From NCBI GenBank assembly GCA_963769115.1, contig CAVYKN010000021.1, positions 1 through 64,000 of the forward strand: a stretch of DNA of 64,000 nucleotides, written 5' to 3'. This DNA is from DASTFY01 sp963769115. Its GTDB lineage: Bacteria; Actinomycetota; Acidimicrobiia; Acidimicrobiales; Ilumatobacteraceae. The translations under genes were made by a program, and so were the position numbers. Below are positions 57,543 through 64,000 of this stretch, piece by piece. How positions within the stretch are numbered: the stretch's first letter is position 1; every line of letters begins with the position of its first letter. The notes under the pieces are model-generated. The model saw nothing but the letters and a program-made list of their open reading frames with translations. It was not told the DNA's origin and searched no databases.

Positions 57543-58032
57543 TCACCCTGCGCACCACGTCGGTCGACGAGACGAAGGCGCGTGGCCGGCGTCCCTGGCG
57601 TCGCTGGCGCGCCCCGGCGACCTCATCGTGCTGGCGGGCGAGATGGGCGCCGGGAAGACCGCGTTCGCGCAGGGGTTCGCGGCCGGCCTCGGCGTGCTGG
57701 ATCCGGTCACCAGCCCGACGTTCACCCTCGTCCACGCCTACGAGGGGCGGCTGCGGGTGTACCACGCCGACCTCTACCGGCTGGAGCGCATGGCCGAGCT
57801 GGCCGACCTCGCGCTCGGAGAGCTGCTGGACGATGATGACGCCGTGGTGCTCGTGGAGTGGGGCGACGTGGTCTCGGCGGCGCTCGGGGCCGACCTCATG
57901 ACCGTGCGCCTCGAGTGGGTGGGCACGGACGAGCCGGACGCCCGCCTGGTCTCGATCACCGCCGCCGGCGACGGCTGGACCGCCCGGTGGCCGCGCGTCC
58001 AGTCGGCGCTGGCGGCCTGGGTGGCAGGCTGA
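57539..58032 (+). CDS. tsaE: TsaE, ATPase of the t6A synthesis complex (one frameshift)
   Basis: About 164 aa. ITLRTTSVDETKA, Walker A GEMGAGKTAFAQG, SPTFTLVHAYEG, HADLYRLERM and VVLVEWGD. Breaks near 57580. It cycles the TsaB-TsaD complex that forms threonylcarbamoyl-adenosine at tRNA position 37. tsaB follows 21 bases later. Confidence 0.92.
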
Positions 58033-58053
58033 TCGCGTCATGTTGAGCTCCTC

Positions 58054-58758
58054 ATGTTGATTCTGGGCATCGAGACGGCCACCGAGCAGGTGAGCTGCGC
58101 CATCGGTGGGCACGAAGGCGTGCTCGGCCTGTTCGAGGTGGCCCGCGGGCGCCGCCACGCCGAGCTGCTGGCGCCCGCCATCGAGTTCCTGTGCCGGCAG
58201 GCCGACGTCACGCTGGACGAGATCGGCGCCATCGCCGTCGATACCGGCCCCGGGCTCTTCACGGGCATGCGGGTGGGCATCGCCACGGCCAAGGCGATGG
58301 CCCATGCCCTGCGCGTGCCGGTGATCCCCATGACGAGCCTCGACCTACTGGCCCTGCCGCTGCGCCACGCCGACCGGCTCATCGGCGCGGTGATCGACGC
58401 CCGCCGCGGCGAGGTGTACCACGCGTTCTACCGGCAGGTCCCCGGCGGGGTGCAGCGGGTCGAAGGCCCGGCCGTCGGTCCGGTGGACGACCTGGTGGCC
58501 GACCTGCTGGCCACCGGCGAGGACGCGTTGCTCGTCGGTGACGGCGCCCTGCGCTACCGGGAGCGGATCTGTGCCGGTGCCCGCCGCGTGGAGTTCGCCG
58601 AACAGTGGCTGGCCCATCCCAGCGCGGCGCCGCTGGTGCAGCTCGCGCACGCCAAGGCGCTGCGGGAGGAATGGGTCCAGCCGTCGGAGGTCCAGCCGCT
58701 GTACCTGCGCCATCCGGACGCGGAGATCAACTGGGCGACCCGGGAGTCGGCGCGGTGA
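58054..58758 (+). CDS. tsaB: TsaB, t6A complex scaffold
   Basis: 234 aa, frame intact. ILGIETATEQVSCAIG, AIAVDTGPGLFTGMRVGIAT and PVIPMTSLDLLA. It is a degenerate ASKHA-fold partner that stabilises TsaD. GTGA overlap with rimI. Confidence 0.93.
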   Translation: MLILGIETATEQVSCAIGGHEGVLGLFEVARGRRHAELLAPAIEFLCRQADVTLDEIGAIAVDTGPGLFTGMRVGIATAKAMAHALRVPVIPMTSLDLLALPLRHADRLIGAVIDARRGEVYHAFYRQVPGGVQRVEGPAVGPVDDLVADLLATGEDALLVGDGALRYRERICAGARRVEFAEQWLAHPSAAPLVQLAHAKALREEWVQPSEVQPLYLRHPDAEINWATRESAR

Positions 58759-59328
58759 AGATCCTGCCCGAGCGGACCGGCCTGCCCGACGAGCCGCACA
58801 GTGCGGTGACCGTCCGCATCAGCCCCATGCGGCGGCGCCACATCCGCAGCATCCTGAAGATCGAGCAGGTCGTCTACCCGCGGCCGTGGGCGGCGAGCGT
58901 CTTCGCCAGCGAGATCGACCAGGTGCCGCGGGCGCGGCGGTACTACGTCGCCCACATGGGCCGCCGCCTGGTCGGCTACGGCGGACTGCTGGTGGCGCCC
59001 GACTCGGCACACATCACCAACATCGCCGTCGACCCCGACTGCCGCCGCCAGGGCATCGGCCTCGCGGCTGCTGCTGGCCCTGGCCCGCGACGCCGTCACC
59101 CGGGGCTCACCGGCGCTCACGCTCGAGGTGCGCGTCGGCAACGAGGGCGCGCAGGCGCTGTACCGGCGCTTCGGCTTCGCGCCGGCCGGGATGCGCAAGC
59201 GGTACTACGAAGGCACCGACGACGCCATCGTCATGTGGGCCCACGACATCGGCGAGCCCGCGTACCTCGCCCGCCTCGAGCGGATCGAGCGGGCCATCGA
59301 CGGTTCGACCGAATGGGAGCTGACGTGA
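58755..59328 (+). CDS. rimI: RimI-like N-acetyltransferase (one frameshift)
   Basis: About 190 aa, GNAT fold: SPMRRRHIRSILKIEQVVYP, HITNIAVDPDCRRQGIG, then LLLALARDAVTRG, LEVRVGNEGAQALYRRFGF and RKRYYEGTDDAIVM. It acetylates the N-terminus of uS18 and possibly others. One extra base near 59063 breaks the acetyl-CoA loop. GTGA overlap with tsaD. Confidence 0.9.
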
Positions 59329-60395
59329 CGACGTCCGACGAGCCCGTCGACATCTCGTTGCGGGTCGCGCCGCTCCGCCCGGTCGACGCGTCGACGCTCG
59401 TGCTCGGCATCGAGACGTCGTGCGACGAGACCGCGGCGGCGATCGTCATGGGCGGCCGCGACGTCGTCTCGTCCGTGGTGTCCAGCCAGGTCGATCTGCA
59501 CGCCGCGTACGGCGGGGTGGTGCCGGAGATCGCCAGCCGCGCCCACCTCGAGCTGCTGAACCCGGTGGTGGCGGCGGCCGTCGTGGAGGCGGGCGTCGCC
59601 GAGAGCCGCATCGACGCCGTCGGCTGCACCGTCGGGCCCGGGCTGATCGGCGCGCTGCTGGTCGGGGTGGCCGGCGCCAAGGCGCTGGCCATGACCTGGG
59701 GCGTGCCGTTCGTGGGCGTCAACCACCTCGAGGCCCACCTCTACGCCGCGTTCCTCGAGGAGCCCGAGCTGGAGACGCCCTTCGTGGCGCTGCTGGTGTC
59801 GGGCGGGCACACGATGCTCATCGAGATGGTCGACCACGGCGTGTACCGCCTGCTCGGCCAGACCATCGACGACGCGGCCGGCGAGGCCTTCGACAAGGTC
59901 GCCCGCTTCCTGGGCCTCGGCTACCCGGGCGGGCCGGCCATCGACCGGGTGGCGATCCACGGCGACCCCGACGGCGATCGCCTTCCCGCGGGCGATGCTG
60001 CACGACGGCCTGGACTTCAGCTTCAGCGGCCTGAAGACCGCGGTGGTGAACCACGTGCGCGCGCATCCGGAGAGCTCGACGGAGCACGTCGCCGCCAGCT
60101 TCCAGCAGGCCGTGGTCGACGTCCTCGTCCACAAGGCCCTGAAGGCGGCGCGAGGCGGTCGGCGCGAAGGGCCTGGTGCTCGGCGGGGGTGTCGCCGCGA
60201 ACTCGTTGTTGCGGACGCAACTGCTCGACGCGTGCGAGAAGGACGGGTTGCGTTGCCTGCTCCCCAGCCCGGCGATGTGCACGGACAACGCGGCCATGAT
60301 CGCCGCCACCGCGCTGGTACCGGCTGCAGTCGGACGGCCCGAGCCCGCTGGAGACGGGCGCGGTGCCGAACCTCCACCTCCCGCTGGCGCTGTGA
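59325..60395 (+). CDS. tsaD: TsaD, tRNA N6-threonylcarbamoyltransferase (frameshifts)
   Basis: About 355 aa rejoined, GTG 59325. VLGIETSCDETAAAIV, AYGGVVPEIASRAH (metal His), HLEAHLYAAFLE, VSGGHTMLIEM, GEAFDKVARFLGLGYPGGP, FSFSGLKTAV, GGGVAANSLLR and CTDNAAMIAA. Catalyses the final t6A step. Breaks near 59980, 60155 and 60322 are single bases in G/C-rich sequence; this gene is essential in most bacteria, so errors are likely. GTGA overlap with dus. Confidence 0.93.
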
Positions 60396-61546
60396 CCGCA
60401 CACCGCGTCCTGCCGCCGCTGCGCGATCGGGCCGCTCACGGTCGATCCGCCGGTCGTGCTGGCGCCGATGGCCGGGGTGACCAACGCGCCCTTCCGCCGG
60501 CTCTGCCGCCGCTACGGCGGCGGGCTGTACGTGAGCGAGATGATCACGGCCCGGGCGCTGGTCGAGGGCAACCCCAAGACGATGCGGATGATCGCGTTCG
60601 CGCCCGACGAGCAGCCCCGCAGCCTGCAGCTCTACGGCACCGATCCGGCGGTGCTCGGCGAGGCCGTCCGCCGGCTGGCCGGCGAGGACCGGGTCGACCA
60701 CATCGACCTCAACTTCGGTTGTCCCGGCACCCAAGGTGACGCGGCGCGGTGGCGGAGCGGCGCTGCCCGTCAAGCGGGCGCTGCTCCGCGGCCATCGTGC
60801 GGGCCTGCGTGGGTGCGGCGCGAGCCGTACGGCGTGCCCGTCACGATGAAGTTCCGCATGGGCGTGCGACGACGACGTGCTGACCTCCCTCGACGCCGGC
60901 CGCATCGGCGAGGAGGAGGGCGTGGCCGCGGTGGCGCTCCACGCCCGCACCGCCGAGCAGCTCTACTCCGGCGCGGCGCGAGTGGGACGCCATCGCCGAG
61001 CTCAAGGCGGCGGTGACGACGATCCCGGTCCTCGGCAACGGCGACATCTGGGAGGCCGCCGACGCGCTGGCGATGGTGGCGCAGACCGGGTGCGACGGCG
61101 TCGTGGTCGGTCGCGGCTGCCTCGGCCGGCCGTGGCTGTTCGGCGAGCTGGAGGCGGCGTTCGCCGGGCGCGAGCCCGCGCCGGCCCCTCGGCTCGGCGA
61201 GGTCGTCGATCGTGATGGCGCGAGCACGCCCGCCTCCTGGCCGACTGGCTCGGCGAGGACGGCGGCGCTGCGGGACTTCCGCAAGCACACCGGCTGGTAC
61301 CTGACCGGCTACCCGGTGGGTCCCGCCGTCCGGCGGCGGCTGGCCGCGGTGAGCAGCCTCGGCGAACTGGACGACCTGCTGGCGACGCTCGACCCCTCCC
61401 TCGAGGTGGTGCCGGGAGGGCTGCGGGCCCATCGGGGCCACACCAACGGGCCCCGACCGGTCCACCTCCCGCACCGCTGGCTCGACGACCCCGACGACCT
61501 CACGCCCCTGCCGAGCGAGGCCGAGGCCCTGGTCTCGGGAGGGTGA
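60392..61546 (+). CDS. dus: tRNA-dihydrouridine synthase, DusB-like (many frameshifts)
   Basis: Rejoined product about 385 aa. LAPMAGVTNAPFRRLCRRYG, SEMITARALVEGN, LQLYGTDPAVL, IDLNFGCP, VTMKFRMG, ALHARTAEQLYSG, IPVLGNGDIWEA and VGRGCLGRPWLF are the FMN TIM-barrel set, with FRKHTGWYLTGY at the C-terminus. The catalytic Cys lies in NFGCP. At least six breaks (near 60427, 60728, 60780, 60866, 60981, 61210). Confidence 0.88.
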
Positions 61547-62150
61547 CGTCGGCCGCTTGCAGGCTGGTCCTGGCCTCGGGCTCGCCGCGGCGCCACCAGC
61601 TCCTGCGGTCCATCGGTGTCGAGTTCACGGCCATGGCGCCCGACATCGACGAGACGCCGGCGGAGGGTGAGGAGCCGGTCGCGCTACGTCGAGCGGCTGG
61701 CCCGCGAGAAGGCGGCGGCCGTGCAGGCCGGGATCGGCGATGTGGTGCTGGCGGCGGACACGACGGTCGCCCTCGGGCCGCAGATCTTCGGCAAGCCCAT
61801 CGACGCCGACGACGCACGTCGGATGCTGCGGGCGCTGTCCGGTCGTGCCCACGACGTCCACACCGCAGTGGCCGTGCGCGCCGCCGGCCGCGTCTCGTCC
61901 GCTGTCGCGAGGACCCGCGTGACGATGGTCGAGCTCACCGAGGACGACATCGGTTGGTACGTGGCCACGGGCGAGCCGCTCGACAAGGCGGGCGCGTACG
62001 CCCTGCAGGAGGCCGGCGGGCTGTTCGTGGCGTCCGTCGAGGGCAGTGCCAGCAACGTGATCGGCCTTCCCCTGGCCGTGGTGAGCGACCTGCTCACCCA
62101 GGCCGGTTTCCCGCTGTCGCGCTTCCGGACGCGCGGCATCGGAGCCGTGA
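61543..62150 (+). CDS. maf: Maf-like nucleotide pyrophosphatase (one or two frameshifts)
   Basis: About 200 aa. LVLASGSPRRHQLLRSIGVE, then after a break near 61683 YVERLAREKAAAV, DVVLAADTTVALG, SGRAHDVHTAVAV, DIGWYVATGEPLDKAGAYAL and GSASNVIGLPLAVVSDLL. It hydrolyses non-canonical nucleotides. The C-terminal stop is uncertain: the frame runs on unless a further break uses TGA at 62147-62149. GTG start in a GTGA overlap with dus. Confidence 0.85.
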
Positions 62151-62160
62151 CGCCGCGACG

Positions 62161-62725
62161 TCAGGGCAGGGCGGGGAAGTCCACGGTGGTGAAGAACCAC
62201 AGCGCGGACGTCAGCCACAGCACGGCGAGCGCGGCGAACAGTGAGCCGCCGACGACGGGCAATGGCCCAGCGCGGGAGGCGCGGCGTCCGGAGCGCGAGC
62301 AGCTTGGTCGTGATGGCGCCGTAGAACACGCAGCCGGCGATGCCGTGGACGAGCTGGCGCGCCCCCGTGGTCTCGAAGCCCAGCGACCAGAGGCAGTGGT
62401 ACGCGACCGGCAGCGAGATCAGGAACGCCACGGTGCCGGACCAGCGGTGGGCGAACGGCACCCACCGCGGGGTGGTGCGCAGGCCGGGCAGGCGGCCGTA
62501 CATCGCCAGCGCGGAGACCACCTGGAGAAGGGCGAGCGCGAAGACGACCGTCGCCAGCCACGACTTCATGGCGCCGAGCGACGGGAACCCGAGGTCCAGG
62601 ATGCGCTCTCCTGTGGCGTCGTGGACCCGGCCGTAGGTCCCGAGAGCGAGCGCCACCGCGCCGCCGGCCAGCGCCGGGGGGATGAGCGCGGCAGCCGAGC
62701 GGGGGGTGGAGGGGGACTCGGGCAT
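62161..62725 (-). CDS. DUF6529-like four-helix membrane protein (one frameshift)
   Basis: About 188 aa from ATG 62725. Hydrophobic helices include ALIPPALAGGAVALALGTYG, SWLATVVFALALLQVVSAL, and, after HRWSGTVAFLISLPVAYHCL, VHGIAGCVFYGAITTKLLAL. A final helix (LFAALAVLWLTSALWFFTTV) follows a break near 62262 caused by one extra base. Several His at helix ends resemble cytochrome-b561-like heme ligands. It is convergent with maf and divergent from the cupredoxin, likely its partner. Confidence 0.68.
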
Positions 62726-62843
62726 GGCGGCCGCGGTGGCGTTCACGACGGTCGTTACGCACGACGGACCGATGCGGTTCGTGTGGCACATGGCTCACCG
62801 GTCGTCGGGAACCGGTCCGCCACACCCGCCCGTACGGTCGGCC

Positions 62844-63235
62844 ATGAAGCTCACTGGATCGCTCGTCGTGATCGTCGGTGCCGGCCTGTTCACGGCCGGC
62901 GCCCTCGTGCTGAACGACGGCTCCTCGCCGGCGTCCTCCGCCGCGCCGGTCGGCCGCCGGCCGCGGGTGAAGCCACCGGCGCCGTGGGCGCCGCGACCCA
63001 GATCGAGATCAGCGGTTTCGCCTTCGCCAGCGCGCCGGTGGCCCCGGGCGCGACGGTCGTCGCCGCCAACCGCGACGCCGAGCCGCACACCGTGACCGCC
63101 ATCGACGGCGCGTTCGACAGCGGCCAGATCGCCACGGGCAACGCCGTGTCCTTCGCCGCCCCGTCGGCACCTGGCACCTACGAGTTCGTCTGCACCATCC
63201 ACCCCTCGATGAGCGGCCAGCTCGTCGTGGCCTGA
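62844..63235 (+). CDS. Secreted cupredoxin-like blue copper protein (one frameshift)
   Basis: About 130 aa from ATG 62844. N-terminal signal/anchor helix LVVIVGAGLFTAGALVL, Ser/Ala linker, then a cupredoxin fold: IEISGFAFASAPVAPGATVV, His in EPHTVTAID and the ligand cluster YEFVCTIHPSMSGQLVV (Cys, His, Met). Break near 62960 in the linker. It would carry electrons outside the membrane, beside the DUF6529 protein and a repeat lipoprotein. Confidence 0.8.
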
Positions 63236-63268
63236 CCCCCGCCCGAACCACGACCCCAAGGAGCACCC

Positions 63269-64000
63269 GTGTCCAAGACCCGAATCCTCGCCTCGCTGGC
63301 CGCTGCGGCCGGCCTCACCATGGCCGCCTGTGGCAGCGACGACCCCAGCCCCTCTGCCGGTTCGCCGGCCCCGCCCCCGGCGTCCGCCGTCGCCTCCTCC
63401 GCACCTGCGGTCGTGGAAGGCGAGACCGTGTCCGTGAAGGCCGCGACGTCCCCGCTCGGCCAGATCCTCGTCGACCCCGAAGGTCGGACCCTCTACGCGT
63501 TCACCAACGACACCCAGGCCGAGAGCACCTGCACCGGCACCTGCGCCGAGGCGTGGCCGCCGCTGCGCGTCGCCGCGAGCTGGACCGTGGCGCCCGGCCT
63601 CGACGCCGGCGTCTTCAGCACGGTCACCCGCGACGACGGCACCCTGCAGCTGACGGCCGGGCAGTTCCCGCTGTACTACTTCTCCGGCGACGCCCGCCCG
63701 GGCGACGTGAACGGCCAGGGCAGCGGCAACGTGTGGTTCGTCGTGGACCCAGCGGCAAAGGTCGTGACGGCGCCCGGCGCGACAGCCGCCGCCGCGCCCG
63801 CCCCCGCCGCGGCACCGGCCACGCCCGCCGTTCCCGCCGCGCCGGCGATCGTGGCCCGGGCGACGGAGTCCCCGCTCGGCGTCATCGTCGTCGACGGCTC
63901 CGGCCGCACGCTCTACGGCTTCACCAAGGACGACGACGGCACGCCGACCTGCGTCGACGCCTGCGCCGAGGCCTGGCCGCCGGCGATCGTCGAGGGCGAG
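63269..64000 (+). CDS. Secreted-repeat lipoprotein (COG4315-like), 3' end outside window
   Basis: At least 244 aa from GTG 63269. Signal peptide RILASLAAAAGLTMAACGSD with lipobox Cys. Ala/Pro/Ser spacers separate two repeats: SPLGQILVDPEGRTLYAFTND and SPLGVIVVDGSGRTLYGFTKD, each with the YxFxxD motif and two Cys ending in CAEAWPP. This is the lipoprotein repeat family of actinobacterial surfaces, often beside copper or cytochrome proteins. Role unknown; extracellular electron transfer is a possibility. Confidence 0.85.
   Translation, partial: MSKTRILASLAAAAGLTMAACGSDDPSPSAGSPAPPPASAVASSAPAVVEGETVSVKAATSPLGQILVDPEGRTLYAFTNDTQAESTCTGTCAEAWPPLRVAASWTVAPGLDAGVFSTVTRDDGTLQLTAGQFPLYYFSGDARPGDVNGQGSGNVWFVVDPAAKVVTAPGATAAAAPAPAAAPATPAVPAAPAIVARATESPLGVIVVDGSGRTLYGFTKDDDGTPTCVDACAEAWPPAIVEGE

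Noticed and set aside
53360..61700. Genuine pseudogenisation or programmed frameshifting of housekeeping genes
   Set aside because: Breaks hit essential genes, lie mostly in G/C runs, include both insertions and deletions, and leave every catalytic motif intact.
61616..63235. 539-codon plus frame joining maf to the cupredoxin as one fusion protein
   Set aside because: The middle is antisense to the DUF6529-like gene with noise composition. The cupredoxin has its own signal peptide and start at 62844.

Overview
The window is 64 kb of high-GC DNA with short intergenic gaps, many 4-bp start/stop overlaps (ATGA, GTGA) and frequent GTG starts. It carries the str, S10, spc and alpha ribosomal loci, a type Z (zinc) uS14, F420/LLM-type enzymes, and uL4, uL22 and uS3 with long tails. 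This suggests an actinobacterium. I lean to the class Acidimicrobiia, but that placement is inference from style, not a database match.

Layout. 1-1933: end of a YceI-like gene and hypA-hypC-hypD, for [NiFe] hydrogenase maturation. 2091-11312: str region (rpsL, rpsG, fusA, tuf, rpsJ), with about 4.7 kb of small accessory genes between rpsG and fusA. 11344-29160: an 18 kb metabolic island lying between rpsJ and rplC, which are usually adjacent. It holds an amidohydrolase, a phytanoyl-CoA-type dioxygenase, a class V aminotransferase, pabB/pabC, an alpha/beta hydrolase, an LLM oxidoreductase, and a nucleobase/carbamoyl catabolic set. That set comprises a truncated SsnA-like aminohydrolase, a fused XdhD-like molybdenum hydroxylase, a D-carbamoylase-like nitrilase, an M20 carbamoylase, a nucleoside deaminase and a second molybdenum hydroxylase in two genes. 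29169-41569: S10 and spc operons from rplC to adk behind their own promoter. 41591-47621: glutathione peroxidase, infA, rpmJ, rpsM, rpsK, rpsD, rpoA, rplQ, truA, rplM, rpsI. 47745-62150: glmM, an oversized glmS-like gene, acpS, an aldehyde dehydrogenase, nnr, alr, a type 4/5-like uracil-DNA glycosylase, the t6A genes tsaE-tsaB-rimI-tsaD, dus and maf. 62161-64000: a DUF6529-like membrane protein, a cupredoxin and a repeat lipoprotein cut by the window end.

How the genes work together. The ribosomal genes form long, translationally coupled operons with four good promoters of the form TTGNNN-17 nt-TANNNT. The island reads as a nitrogen-scavenging module: deamination of purines, molybdenum-dependent hydroxylation of heterocycles and hydrolysis of carbamoyl compounds. 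No uricase or allantoinase is visible. The 54-62 kb block is a chain of housekeeping genes mostly joined by GTGA overlaps.

Sequence quality. Single-base frameshifts are rare before 50 kb (about 18744, 24020 and 37501) but very frequent from 53.3 to 61.7 kb. They hit essential genes such as tsaD and fall mostly in G/C runs. I treat them as probable sequencing errors rather than gene decay. Genes in that block are therefore given as whole spans with the breaks noted. Anomalies worth attention are the C-poor codon use of tuf, the domain fused to uL22, an apparent CTG start for infA, a giant glmS, a three-copy 13-bp repeat at the deaminase start, and a short GAGCGNAGCGAG repeat in ribosomal operon gaps.
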